A DNA stretch of 64,000 bases from Bacillota bacterium (GCA_023421395.1 JAEZTL010000017.1:76925-140924), one strand, 5' to 3'; numbered from the stretch's first letter, positions 33,697-42,871 are shown. Translations and numbers: made by a program. Notes: generated from the sequence alone by a model not told the origin.

Positions 33697-35598
33697 ATGA
33701 AGCAGTACATCCGTGAAACCCCGCCCAGCTCGCAAAACCCCGCCGTCAAGCTGTGCTATGATGTGGTGGTCGTGGGCGGCGGCATGAGCGGCCTCGTCGC
33801 GGCCATCGCGGCCGCGCGCCAGGGCGCCAGAACCGCGCTGGTGCAGGACCGCAGCGTCTTCGGCGGCAACGCCAGTTCCGAGACGCGCATGCACATCTCA
33901 GGCGCGTCCTGCCACTGGGGCAAGAAGGACGCCGCCGAAACCGGCATCCTGATGGAATTGCAGCTGGAAAACAAGTACCTCAACGACGGCTACAACTACT
34001 CCATCTGGGACGGGGTGCTGTGGTCGGCCGCGAAGGACACAAAAAACCTCGACCTCTACATGAATACCACCATGGACCGCGTGTTCTCCGACGGGCAAAA
34101 GATCCTGTCCGTCGAGTGCTATCAGATGAGCACCGAAAAGCGCTTCCTGCTGGAGGGCAAAATCTACCTGGACTGCACCGGCCACGGCACGCTGGGCTAC
34201 TTCGCCGGCGCGGAGTACATGATCGGCCGCGAAGCGTCCGGAGAATTTGGCGAGAAGGACGCGCCCCCCGTCCGGGACGGCGAAACGATGGGCAACACCA
34301 TCTACTTCTGCGCGCGGGATACCGGCCGCCCGGTGAAATTCGTCAAGCCCTCGTGGGCCTACGCTTTTGACGAAAGCGACTTTATGCACCGGTATCACGG
34401 CGACATCGTGGTTTATCACGACGCGACGGACGTGGTGGTTCTGAAGCCCGGCGAGGACTACGCCGATCACGCGGATCAGCTGGTCGAAAAGTACGACGTG
34501 GAGTCCGGTTATTGGTGGATCGAACTGGGCGGAGACTGGGACGACATCATCGCCCAGGCGGAGGACATCCGCTATGAACTGTACCGGTGCGTCTACGGCG
34601 TATGGGACCACATCAAAAACGGCGGCGACCACGGCGCGGACAATTACGAACTGGTCTGGGTGGGCAACGTGCCCGGCACCCGCGAAAGCCGCCGGCTGGT
34701 GGGCGCCTGCGTGCTGACCGAGGACGACATTCTGACAAACCGGGTGTTTCCGGACGCCGTCGCCTACGGCGGCTGGCCGATGGACGAACACACCGCGGGG
34801 GGCTTCCGCGCCAAAGGCGAAATCCCCTCGAAGGTGCGCTCCTTTGACGGCCTCTTCTCGATCCCCTACGGCTGTTACTGTTCCAAGAATATCGAAAACC
34901 TGATGATGGCGGGCCGCAATATCAGCGCCACAAAGCTGGCCATGGGTTCCACCCGCGTGATGGGCACCTGCGCCGTCGGCGGCGAGGCCGCGGGCACCGC
35001 GGCGGGCATGGCGGCGCTTCTCAATCTCACGCCGGAGGAATTCGGCCGGCGGCACATCCGGACGCTGCGCCAGCGGCTTTTGAAGGGCGATTGCTTCATC
35101 CCCGGCTGCAAAAACGAGGATCCGGACGATCTGGCGCGAGGGGCCGCCGTCTCCGCCAGCTCCGAGCGAACGGGCTACGAGGCGGGAAACGTACTCAGCG
35201 GCGTCGCGCGGCGCGTGGGCGGCGAGAGCAACCTGTGGCGCTCAATAGGCCTCGCGCCCGAAGGCGAGACGCTGACGCTCTCGTGGAACCGTCCGGTCTC
35301 GCTCCGTCAAATCCGGCTGACGCTGGACCCGAACCTGTCCGAGGAGCGGTGCATTTCGGTTTCCAAGGCGTTCATCGACAAGGAACCGCTGGGCGTCGCG
35401 AAGGAACTGGTCAAGGACTACGAACTCATCGCCCGGCGCGGCGGCACGGAGGTTTTGCGCCTGCGGGAGGCGGACAATCGCCAGCGGCTCAAGGTACACG
35501 ACCTGACCGAGGCCGTCGAGTGCGACAGGCTCGAAATCCGCGTCCTCGCCACGAACGGCGACGGGGATGCCCGCGTGTACGAGGTGCGCGCGTACTGA
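33697..35598 (+). CDS. FAD-dependent oxidoreductase with C-terminal discoidin-like domain
   Basis: This 633-residue protein starts at the ATG at 33697. The FAD domain (about 1-475) has GGGMSG (27-32), SVFGGNASSETRMHISGASCHW, YLDCTGHGTLGYFAGAEYM, GTRESRRLVGACVLTEDD and GRNISATKLAMGSTRVMGTCAVGGEAAGTAAGMA. About 150 further residues (VSASSERTGYEAGNVLSGVARRVG, NLWRSIG, LSWNRPVSLRQIRLTLDPNLSEE) resemble an F5/8-type discoidin fold as found in carbohydrate-binding modules. No signal peptide is present. The extra domain suggests that the enzyme holds a glycan while oxidising it. The ribosome binding site AAGGAG is 12 bases from the ATG, longer than normal. Confidence 0.9.
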   Translation: MKQYIRETPPSSQNPAVKLCYDVVVVGGGMSGLVAAIAAARQGARTALVQDRSVFGGNASSETRMHISGASCHWGKKDAAETGILMELQLENKYLNDGYNYSIWDGVLWSAAKDTKNLDLYMNTTMDRVFSDGQKILSVECYQMSTEKRFLLEGKIYLDCTGHGTLGYFAGAEYMIGREASGEFGEKDAPPVRDGETMGNTIYFCARDTGRPVKFVKPSWAYAFDESDFMHRYHGDIVVYHDATDVVVLKPGEDYADHADQLVEKYDVESGYWWIELGGDWDDIIAQAEDIRYELYRCVYGVWDHIKNGGDHGADNYELVWVGNVPGTRESRRLVGACVLTEDDILTNRVFPDAVAYGGWPMDEHTAGGFRAKGEIPSKVRSFDGLFSIPYGCYCSKNIENLMMAGRNISATKLAMGSTRVMGTCAVGGEAAGTAAGMAALLNLTPEEFGRRHIRTLRQRLLKGDCFIPGCKNEDPDDLARGAAVSASSERTGYEAGNVLSGVARRVGGESNLWRSIGLAPEGETLTLSWNRPVSLRQIRLTLDPNLSEERCISVSKAFIDKEPLGVAKELVKDYELIARRGGTEVLRLREADNRQRLKVHDLTEAVECDRLEIRVLATNGDGDARVYEVRAY

Positions 35599-35660
35599 CC
35601 CAATGCGCGGGGCCATTGCGTCCGGAGCGGCGGAAACCCCCTCAAATGATGAAAGGCGGC

Positions 35661-36974
35661 ATGAATATGGCATCGGTCTCCATCAGAAAAGAAGCGCCTG
35701 TCGCGGGCGCATATGACGTGGTGGTGTGCGGCGGAGGGCCCAGCGGCTTCATCGGCGCGATCGCGGCGGCGCGCGCCGGCGCAAAGGTCGCGCTGATCGA
35801 ACGCTACGGCTTTCTGGGCGGCATGGCGACGGCGGGACTGGTCGCGCCCATCAGCGAATTCCGCTATAACGGCGAACTGGTCGTCGGCGGCATCCCGTGG
35901 GAATTTGTGAGCCGCCTGGAAAAAATGGGCGGCGCGTCCATCGAATACCCGCTGGGCAGCGTGTGCTTTGATCCCGAAGCGTATAAGCTCCTGGCGCAGC
36001 GGATGGCGCTCGAGGCCGGGGTCACGCTCTACCTGCACGCGTATCTTTCGGACTGCGCGATGGACGGGAACACCATCACCCACGCCGTATTCGAAGGCAA
36101 GGGCGGCGCCCGGGCGCTGGCGGGCCGGTATTTTCTCGACTGCACCGGCGACGGCGACCTTTCCCAGATGGCGGGCGTGCCGATGCAGGCGTTTCCCGCG
36201 CCCACCCAGCCCGCGTCGCTGTGCTTCTGCCTGGGCGGCGTGGACGCGCGGGCGCTTCCGAAAATCCATCATGAGCGGCAGGGCGTCAATTACCATATGG
36301 AATGGCTGCGGGACGAGCTTCTGCCGCTGTCCGAGCGCGGCGAAATTCCCAGGTTCGGCGGGCCGTGGATGTGCTGGATGGCCGCCGAGGACCGGGTGCT
36401 GGTCAACATGACCCGCGCGGAAGGCGACATGGCCGACGAACGGGACCAGACGCGGGTGGAATGCCTTCTGCGCGAGGACGCGTTCCGGCTGGTGGATGCG
36501 CTCCGCCAGCGCTTCGAGGCCTTCCGGGGCGCGCGCGTTGTCTATACCGCGGCGCAGACCGGCGTGCGCGAGACGCGGCACATCCGGGGCGAACACGTAC
36601 TGACCGGCGCGGAGTACGCCGCCGCCGTCTTCTTCCCGGACGCTGTGGGCCGCGGCGCGCACCCGATCGACATTCACGCCGCCTCCGGCGCCAACCAGAA
36701 GTGCGAATTTCTGAAGGAAGCCGCCTACATCCCCTACCGCTCGCTGATCGCGGAAGCCTTCCCCAATCTGCTGGTCCCGGGCCGGTCGTTCTCCGCCGAT
36801 CGGGAAGCGTCCGCCTCCGCGCGGGTTCAGGCGTCGATGATGGGTCTGGGCCAGGCGGCCGGCTTCGCGGCGGCGCAATGCGCCGCCTCCAACCTGAGCG
36901 TGCAGACGGCGGATATTGACCGGCTCCGAAAGACGCTGATTGAAATCGGCGCGAATCTTCAGCCGCCCGCCTGA
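35661..36974 (+). CDS. FAD-dependent oxidoreductase (FAD_oxidored family)
   Basis: This 437-residue flavoprotein is started at the ATG at 35661, five bases after AAAGG; ATG 35646 and 35649 are alternatives. GGGPSG (24-29), IERYGFLGGMATAGLVAPI, FLDCTGDGDLSQMAGVPMQA, TGVRETRHIRGEHVLTGAEY and GRSFSADREASASARVQASMMGLGQAAGFAAAQCA follow in order. It is 62 bp downstream of the longer FAD gene and probably co-transcribed. It is closest in layout to the 22024-23331 protein. Confidence 0.92.
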   Translation: MNMASVSIRKEAPVAGAYDVVVCGGGPSGFIGAIAAARAGAKVALIERYGFLGGMATAGLVAPISEFRYNGELVVGGIPWEFVSRLEKMGGASIEYPLGSVCFDPEAYKLLAQRMALEAGVTLYLHAYLSDCAMDGNTITHAVFEGKGGARALAGRYFLDCTGDGDLSQMAGVPMQAFPAPTQPASLCFCLGGVDARALPKIHHERQGVNYHMEWLRDELLPLSERGEIPRFGGPWMCWMAAEDRVLVNMTRAEGDMADERDQTRVECLLREDAFRLVDALRQRFEAFRGARVVYTAAQTGVRETRHIRGEHVLTGAEYAAAVFFPDAVGRGAHPIDIHAASGANQKCEFLKEAAYIPYRSLIAEAFPNLLVPGRSFSADREASASARVQASMMGLGQAAGFAAAQCAASNLSVQTADIDRLRKTLIEIGANLQPPA

Positions 36975-37000
36975 CGCGCGGGCCGGCGGCCCCTCTGCCT

Positions 37001-37024
37001 GCGGGCGGCCTCGAGGCCGCCCGC
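37001..37024. terminator. Convergent terminator-like palindrome
   Basis: A perfect 24-base palindrome (GCGGGCGGCCTC and its complement) lies between the stop of the rightward FAD gene (36974) and the end of the leftward cyclase gene (37029). It serves either strand by symmetry. No T-run is present. Confidence 0.6.
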
Positions 37025-37028
37025 ATCG

Positions 37029-37664
37029 CTATACCGCGGGCAGCACGCCCTCCAGCAGCACGGCCCGCGTCGGCGCGCCGTCCGCCCGGGCGATTTTCAC
37101 CGGCAGCGCGATGAGCAGATACCGCCCCGCCTCCACGTGCCCGAGCCTGAGGCCCTCCAGAATGATGATCTCGTTTTTCAGCAGCGCGATGTGGGTCTCG
37201 TGCCCGGGCTGGGCGCGCTCGATGCCGAGGGCATCCGTGCCCACGCCGCTGACGCGAAGCGAGGCAAGGTACTCCGCACCGCTCTTTTCAAGGTATACAA
37301 ATTCCTCCCGCCAGCCCTCATGCGCGGAATTGCTCGTCTTCAGCAGCAGAAATTCTCCCTCGCGGACGTCCAGATTTTTAAGGTCGTCCCGGGTGATCTT
37401 CTCCGCCACATGCATAAGATCCAGCACGCGGCAGGGGGTGACGAGGCGCTCCAGCGGCAGAAACTCGGTGGGCCAGCCGTCCTTGATCATATGGAACGGC
37501 GAATCCAGATGCGTGCCCGTGTGGAGGTTGATGGACAGCGCGGATTCATTGATGCTGTTGGGCGGTATGCTGCGCTCCACCGTATGGATGGGGCGCTTGT
37601 TCGGGGCGTCGTGGTAGACGGGCATGTCTTCGCGGATCGTCATGGAAATGTCGATGATGCGCAT
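37029..37664 (-). CDS. Cyclase / kynurenine formamidase-like metal hydrolase
   Basis: This 211-residue protein starts at the ATG at 37664 with GGAGGG upstream. The family metal-binding motif HTGTHLDSPFH is at residues 48-58, followed by TRDDLKNLDVREGEFLLLKT and the C-terminal GRYLLIALPVKIARADGAPTRAVLLEG. Family members hydrolyse aryl formamides or related amides and esters, and many in Firmicutes have no known substrate. It lies 22 bp downstream of zwf on the same strand. There is no tryptophan-degradation gene nearby, so a formamidase role is not supported by context. Confidence 0.88.
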   Translation of the reverse strand: MRIIDISMTIREDMPVYHDAPNKRPIHTVERSIPPNSINESALSINLHTGTHLDSPFHMIKDGWPTEFLPLERLVTPCRVLDLMHVAEKITRDDLKNLDVREGEFLLLKTSNSAHEGWREEFVYLEKSGAEYLASLRVSGVGTDALGIERAQPGHETHIALLKNEIIILEGLRLGHVEAGRYLLIALPVKIARADGAPTRAVLLEGVLPAV

Positions 37665-37686
37665 GGGAAACCCTCCAACATCCTTA

Positions 37687-39201
37687 TTATTTCCCCACTT
37701 CAATGTCCCACCAGCGGCGGCCGTCAACGGCCAGCATCCGGTCGGCGGCCTCGGGCCCGCGGGCGCCGGCAGGGTAGCTCAGGAGCCGGCTGTCGTCCCG
37801 GCCGCAGTTGCCCTCCAGGCTCTCGACAAAATGCCAGGAATGCTCCAGTTCGTCCCAGCGGGTGAAGAGCGAGGAGTTGCCGCGCAGCGCCTCCAGAATC
37901 AGCTGCTCGTAAGCCTCGGGCACGTTGCCCTGGTAACGGCTGCTCTGGCAGTAGTTGAGCTCCACGCGCTCCATCCGAAACTCGTTGCCCGGGCGTTTCG
38001 CGTTGATCTGGAAATACATCCCCTCCTCGGGCTGCACCTGGATGACCAGAAGGTTCGGCGGCTGGCCCTCAAACTCAGGATAGAAATTGACGCCGGCCAG
38101 GCGCTTGAATTCGACGACAATCTGCGTTCTATTTTTATCAAGGCGCTTGCCCGAGCGGATATAGATGGGCACGCCGCCCCAACGGAAGTTATCCACGCTG
38201 GCTCTGAGGGCGATGTAGGTGGGCACCATGGAATCGGGGGCCACCTTGTTCTCCTCCCGATAGGCGGGCACTTCCGCGCCGCGGAGGTTGCCCCGGCCGT
38301 ACTGGCCCATCACGACGCCCTCACAGGAAGCGGCAAGGTCAAAGCGGCGCAGAGAGCGCAGGGCCTTGACCTTCTCATCGCGCACGGATTCCGGCATCAG
38401 GTCGACCGGCGGCTCCATGGTGATGAGGGCGAGCATCTGCAAAAGGTGATTCTGCAGCATATCCTTGAGGATGCCGGACCGCTCATAGTAATCGCCGCGG
38501 GTTTCCACGCCCAGGGTCTCGGTGGACGTAATCTGAATATTGTCAATATAGTGGTGATTCCACAGGGGCTCAAAGATGGAGTTGCCAAAGCGGATGGCCA
38601 GGATGTTGCGGATCATCTCCTTGCCCAGGTAGTGATCGATGCGGTAAACCTGTTTCTCCTCCAGCGCCTGGGAGATGGTGTCGTTGAGAGCCCGTGCCGT
38701 GGACAAATCCTGCCCGAAGGGCTTTTCAATCATGACGCGGTGGGCGGGGTTACCTCTTTCCACCAGCTTGTGCGCGCTCAGGTGCCCGACGATGGGGCCA
38801 AAGTGCTCCGGCCCCACGGCCAGGAAATACAGCCGCACCGCAGGCGCCCGGTAGAGCGCCTCGTTGCCCGTAAGCCACTCCTTCAGTTCCCGGAAGCTAT
38901 CGGGCCGGCTGATGAACTCCATCTGCCGGTAGTGCACATGGCGGAGGAAACCGGCCAGACGTTCCTCGTCCACCCCGGTGCGCGAGAAGGCCGCGATGGC
39001 CTCCCCGGCGCGCTGCCGGTAGCTCTCGTCTTCCATGGGCCTGCGACCGATGCAAATGATGGAGGTTTCCGACGGCAGGCGGCCGTCCGCCATCAGGTGG
39101 TAGAGCGCGGGCAGCAGCTTGCGGTGGGTCAAATCCCCCGTACCGCCGAATATCATCATCAAGAGGGACTGGCCATTCGCTTTTTCATTGTCCTTGAGCA
39201 C
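37687..39201 (-). CDS. zwf: Glucose-6-phosphate 1-dehydrogenase
   Basis: This 504-residue enzyme is started at the GTG at 39201 (AAAGGA nine bases upstream); in-frame codons further upstream have no ribosome binding site. The NADP-binding motif FGGTGDLTHRKLLPAL is at residues 18-33, the catalytic RIDHYLGKE is near residue 186, and SVRDEKVKALRSLR and YIRSGKRLDK follow. It oxidises glucose-6-phosphate to 6-phosphogluconolactone in the oxidative pentose phosphate route, making NADPH. No phosphogluconolactonase or Gnd gene is adjacent. The upstream region is occupied by a 450-bp inverted-repeat element. Confidence 0.95.
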   Translation of the reverse strand: MLKDNEKANGQSLLMMIFGGTGDLTHRKLLPALYHLMADGRLPSETSIICIGRRPMEDESYRQRAGEAIAAFSRTGVDEERLAGFLRHVHYRQMEFISRPDSFRELKEWLTGNEALYRAPAVRLYFLAVGPEHFGPIVGHLSAHKLVERGNPAHRVMIEKPFGQDLSTARALNDTISQALEEKQVYRIDHYLGKEMIRNILAIRFGNSIFEPLWNHHYIDNIQITSTETLGVETRGDYYERSGILKDMLQNHLLQMLALITMEPPVDLMPESVRDEKVKALRSLRRFDLAASCEGVVMGQYGRGNLRGAEVPAYREENKVAPDSMVPTYIALRASVDNFRWGGVPIYIRSGKRLDKNRTQIVVEFKRLAGVNFYPEFEGQPPNLLVIQVQPEEGMYFQINAKRPGNEFRMERVELNYCQSSRYQGNVPEAYEQLILEALRGNSSLFTRWDELEHSWHFVESLEGNCGRDDSRLLSYPAGARGPEAADRMLAVDGRRWWDIEVGK

Positions 39202-39240
39202 AGCGAAACATCCTTTCCGGCCCGACGATCGGCAGGGCCA

Positions 39241-39690
39241 ATACCAATCCAAAATAATCATTCTTCGCTTGGCCGGGTCTTTGGGCGCAGAATCGCGTCA
39301 CCTTCCGCTCAAAATATCGCCGCGTTTCATGCCGGAGGCCTATCCCGGAGGGTCGCCTCGCGTTGGCTCCTTGTTCTGCGTCCAAAATCCCTCATCCCTT
39401 TGGGAAAATTCATATTTCGCTTGGTAATAAGAATGATATACCCCGAAAATGCGAAAGTATCACGGGAAAACGCGGAATGAAAAAAACAGGGCGCCCCCAT
39501 GCTCATCCCAAGTAAAAAATTCATGATTTCAAAGAGGGAAGGATTTTTGATGCGGAACAAGGAGCCAAAGCGAGGCGGCCCTTCGGAATACGCCTTCGGC
39601 GTGGAATGCAGCGCTGCGTTGAGCGACAGGCGACACACTTCCGCGCAATAAGACCCACCGCGACGAATCATTAACGGTTTGGATTGGTAT
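39241..39690. repeat. 450-bp inverted-repeat element (two diverged copies of a ~200-bp repeat)
   Basis: The ends are exact complements (ATACCAATCC at 39241 and GGATTGGTAT at 39681-39690). Inside, the arms stay recognisably related. For example, GCCTCGCGTTGGCTCCTTGTTC on the left corresponds to GCCTCGCTTTGGCTCCTTGTTC on the right arm's complement, and TCCAAAATCCCTC to TCAAAAATCCTTC. A partial third copy is at 21937-21977. No open reading frame in it looks real. It fits a miniature inverted-repeat or REP-like element. The remaining bases of the 39202-39773 gap show no gene. Confidence 0.7.
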
Positions 39691-39773
39691 CAATCCCGAA
39701 AAAGAGCCGCCATCCGATTCCCGGAAACCGGATGGCAGCGCGGCGGGGCGGTTGGCTATGGAAAGGGAAGCGT

Positions 39774-41081
39774 CTACGCCATCCCGAGCAGCGTCGGCAG
39801 CCACATGGAGAGAATCGGGATATAGGTGACGACCAGCAGCCCCACCACCATCACGCCGTACATCGGCAGCATATGAAGGCTCGTGCGCTCAATGGGCGTC
39901 TTGCCCACCGCGCAGCCGACAAAGAGCGCGCTGCCCACCGGCGGGGTGCATAGACCAATCGCCAGGTTGTAGATCATGACCACGCCGAAGTGGATCGGGC
40001 TCAGGCCGATCGCGGGGCCGGTGACCACCGGCAGGAGGATCGGCGTCATGATCATGATCAGCGGCGCCATGTCCATGAAGCATCCCAGCACCAATAGGAG
40101 CCCGTTGATGATCAGCAGCAGCAGGTATTTGTTGGTGGTCACGGTGGTCAGAAAGGTGGTGAGCATGTCGGGGACCCTGAGCACCACCATCATGAACGCG
40201 AACGCCTTCGCCACCGAGATCAGCGTCAGCACGATGGCAAGCGTCCGGAGCGTATTCTTAAACACCTGTCCGATGTCCCGGAACCGGGCCGAGCGGAACA
40301 CGAAGTAGGTCAAAATGAACGTGTAGATGCAGGCGACGGCGGCCGCCTCCGTCGCGGTGAAGACGCCCGCGGCCATGCCGCCCATGATGATGATCAGCGT
40401 GAACATGGGCAGGACGGCGTTCAGCACCACCTTGAAGCCCTGGCCCTTCTCGACGCCGGTACCCTTGGGGAAGTTGAGCTTTTTGCGCATCAGGAAGCAG
40501 TAGAAAAGAAGCGTCGCCCCCAAAAGGAAGCCCGGCAGCGCGCCCGCCATAAACAGCGAACCCACCGTTACGCCGCCGCCCGCGGCCAGCGCGTAGATGA
40601 CCATGTTGTGGCTGGGCGGGATCAAAAGGCCCTGACAGGCGGTGGTCACCGTAAGCCCGACGGCAAAGTCGTCGTCATAACCGGCCTTTTTCATCATCGG
40701 GATGACCACGGAGCCCAAAGAACTCACGTCCGCCACCGCCGAGCCGGAGACGCCGCCAAAAAACATGGAGTCAATGCAGTTGACGTAGGCGAGGCCACCG
40801 CGGAAGCGGCCCACCAGGAGGTTGGCGAAGGCCACGATTTTGTCCGATATGCCGCCCGCGCTCATGAATTCGCCCATCAGGATGAAAAACGGAATGGCCA
40901 GCAGGCTAAAGGATTTGATGCCCGCGACCATTTGATTGACGATGTCGGAAAAGTTGATGCCGCAGATGGACGCGCTGCCCAGCGTGGCCAGCAGCATTGC
41001 GAAGGAAACCGGCACCTTCAGCATCATCAGGAGGAAAAAGCCGCCGATCAGCACGATCGTGGCGAGAACTGTCGTGTCCAC
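39774..41081 (-). CDS. dctM: TRAP transporter large permease (DctM)
   Basis: This 435-residue protein has about 12 hydrophobic segments and the DctM motifs LKVPVSFAMLLATLGS, AIPFFILMGEFMSAGGISDKI and PLIMIMTPILLPVV. The GTG start at 41081 shares a base with the stop of dctQ (TAGTG), so translation is coupled. It forms the ion-driven pore of the secondary importer with DctQ. The neighbouring KduI/KduD/KdgF-like genes suggest that the substrate is a uronate. Confidence 0.96.
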   Translation of the reverse strand: MDTTVLATIVLIGGFFLLMMLKVPVSFAMLLATLGSASICGINFSDIVNQMVAGIKSFSLLAIPFFILMGEFMSAGGISDKIVAFANLLVGRFRGGLAYVNCIDSMFFGGVSGSAVADVSSLGSVVIPMMKKAGYDDDFAVGLTVTTACQGLLIPPSHNMVIYALAAGGGVTVGSLFMAGALPGFLLGATLLFYCFLMRKKLNFPKGTGVEKGQGFKVVLNAVLPMFTLIIIMGGMAAGVFTATEAAAVACIYTFILTYFVFRSARFRDIGQVFKNTLRTLAIVLTLISVAKAFAFMMVVLRVPDMLTTFLTTVTTNKYLLLLIINGLLLVLGCFMDMAPLIMIMTPILLPVVTGPAIGLSPIHFGVVMIYNLAIGLCTPPVGSALFVGCAVGKTPIERTSLHMLPMYGVMVVGLLVVTYIPILSMWLPTLLGMA

Positions 41082-41704
41082 TATTCGTCCCCCCCGTCAT
41101 TGGGCGAGACGCAGTTTTCCGCCTCGCGCTCCGCTTTGGAAGCGATGATGTTGCCCTCCCGGTCCATGTGGAGGACCTGTTCGGAATAGTCCGGTTCCGG
41201 CTCCGTGAACAGGGTGTCGCGGGGCTTCAGCACCCCGGTCAGAAACAGGATGGAGTCAAACGTCATCAGAAAGCCGCCGAGCGGAATCGGCAGGAACTGC
41301 CACCAGGTGCGAAGGCCTGTCATCGGGAGTTTCCCGGGCAGGGCCATCATCTTCAGGCAGCGCTGCGCGCCGAACCACAGCATAAACGCGCCGCACAGGA
41401 GCACGCACACATCGGTCAGCACGTCCAGCGTCTTCTGCCCCGAACCGCATTTTTTAAAGCGGCCATAGATCACCGTGACCGCGATGTGGGTATGGTCGCG
41501 CACGCCCATTGCGCAGGCGAGGAACGCAAACAGCGAAACGAGCAGCAGCGGAACCTCCTCGGCCCAACTGATGCCGGTGTTGAAGCAGTAGCGCAGCACC
41601 ACCGTCATGGTGACGATCAGAACCATCGCCACCAGCGCGATCTCCGCGATCGCGAGAAAGAAACGGTGCGTCCATGTGTTCAGGGTGCGGAGCCAATCTT
41701 TCAT
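41081..41704 (-). CDS. dctQ: TRAP transporter small permease (DctQ)
   Basis: This 207-residue protein has four hydrophobic helices (about residues 15-38, 48-66, 90-110, 130-155) and the typical RYCFNTGISWAEEVPLLLVSLFAFLACAMGVRDHTHIAV stretch. The ATG at 41704 has GAGGTGA eight bases upstream; an in-frame GTG at 41716 falls inside that site. The C-terminal tail is about 40 residues longer than usual and charged. It is separated from dctP by a strong hairpin. Confidence 0.93.
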   Translation of the reverse strand: MKDWLRTLNTWTHRFFLAIAEIALVAMVLIVTMTVVLRYCFNTGISWAEEVPLLLVSLFAFLACAMGVRDHTHIAVTVIYGRFKKCGSGQKTLDVLTDVCVLLCGAFMLWFGAQRCLKMMALPGKLPMTGLRTWWQFLPIPLGGFLMTFDSILFLTGVLKPRDTLFTEPEPDYSEQVLHMDREGNIIASKAEREAENCVSPNDGGDE

Positions 41705-41748
41705 CGCTCGGATCACCTCATTCTTTGGAAGGCTCGGGGCCGGGAACG

Positions 41749-41778
41749 GCCGCGCCGGGCGCGAACGCCCGGCGCGGC
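41749..41778 (-). terminator. Stem-loop between dctP and dctQ
   Basis: A perfect 13-bp GC-rich stem with a CGAA tetraloop begins 14 bases after the dctP stop. There is no T-run. It probably protects the dctP message or reduces read-through, so that the binding protein outnumbers the permease. Confidence 0.65.
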
Positions 41779-41791
41779 TTCCCCGGAGGGA

Positions 41792-42784
41792 TCAGAAGTT
41801 GGCGCCGCTGGCCTTGATGGTCTCGATGATGTCCATGTAGTCCTTGGCATACTGCTCGTAGAGCGGCGCCATCCTGGCCTCAAACTCGGCGCGGGCTTCC
41901 GGCGTCAGCTCGATGACGGTGGTGCCGGCTTCGCGGACGATGGCCTCGGACGCCTTTTCCTTCTCGGCCCAGGCGTTGATTTCAAACTGCTGGGTATCCT
42001 TGGCGCACGCTTCCACGATGGCCCAATCCTCGGCGCCGACGGCAGCCTTCGCCGCGGCGGAAGCCAGCAGAATTTCCGGCACGCGGGTGTGCTGGTCCAG
42101 GATGTAAAACTTGGCGGCCTCGTAGTCGCCCATGTTCTGATAGGTGGGCCAGTTGTTCTCCGCGCCGTCGATGATCTTGGTGGTGATGGAGGAGTAGACG
42201 TCGTTGGGGCCGATGCCGGTGACGCCGGTCGCACCCAAGAGCTCCACCATCTTGACCATCATCTCGTTGTTCTGCACGCGGATCTTGAGGCCCGCCATGT
42301 CCGCCACGGCGTGGACTTCCTTGGTCAGATAGAAGGAGCGGGAGCCCGCGTCGTAGAAGCAAAGGCCCACGAGGCCCGAACCGCTCGCTTCGATGTCCGC
42401 CAGGAACTTCTGACCGATTTCTCCATTGAGCACCGACCACATGTGTTCGCCGCTCTTATAGAGATAGGGCATCTGGATGGCGTTGATCGCCGGAACGTAG
42501 CTGCCGACGGGCGACGCGGAAACGCGGGCAAAGCCCAGGTCGCCCAGCTGCAGCGCCTCGATGGCCTCGGTCTCCTGGCCGTAGAGCGTGCCGCCGGTGA
42601 ACACTTCGATTTTCACGCGGCCTTCGGTCTTCTCCTCCACCAGGCGGGCGAATTCATGATCGGCCAGGGCGGTCGGGTACCCTTCGGCGTGAACCTCGCT
42701 GAGCTTCAGCACCGTCTCAGCGCTGGCGGTGGTTGCGGCCAGGGCCAGGATCAGGCACAGTACGACGGAGAGAATCTTCTTCAT
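41792..42784 (-). CDS. dctP: TRAP transporter substrate-binding protein (DctP)
   Basis: This 330-residue protein starts at the ATG at 42784 (AAGGAGG upstream). The signal peptide is cleaved at ASA-ET with no lipobox. The mature domain has the DctP features VLKLSEVHAEGYPTALADHEFARLVEEKTEGRVKIEVF, GLKIRVQNNEMMVKMVELLGATGVTGIGPNDVYSSITTKIIDGAENN and a final helix. The motif GLKIRVQ contains the Arg that contacts carboxylate substrates, consistent with uronate binding. It is first in the operon. Confidence 0.95.
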   Translation of the reverse strand: MKKILSVVLCLILALAATTASAETVLKLSEVHAEGYPTALADHEFARLVEEKTEGRVKIEVFTGGTLYGQETEAIEALQLGDLGFARVSASPVGSYVPAINAIQMPYLYKSGEHMWSVLNGEIGQKFLADIEASGSGLVGLCFYDAGSRSFYLTKEVHAVADMAGLKIRVQNNEMMVKMVELLGATGVTGIGPNDVYSSITTKIIDGAENNWPTYQNMGDYEAAKFYILDQHTRVPEILLASAAAKAAVGAEDWAIVEACAKDTQQFEINAWAEKEKASEAIVREAGTTVIELTPEARAEFEARMAPLYEQYAKDYMDIIETIKASGANF

Positions 42785-42871
42785 GGTGGGCGCCTCCTTA
42801 TTATTCTGGTCTTTCATCCGCACGAGCGGCAAAGCTGACGGGACGGGCTTCGAGGCCGGGAGACCGGGCGG

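Noticed and set aside
37624..39480. 618-codon plus-strand frame opposite zwf
   Set aside because: zwf is certain on the minus strand; this frame continues into the inverted-repeat element and has no domain.
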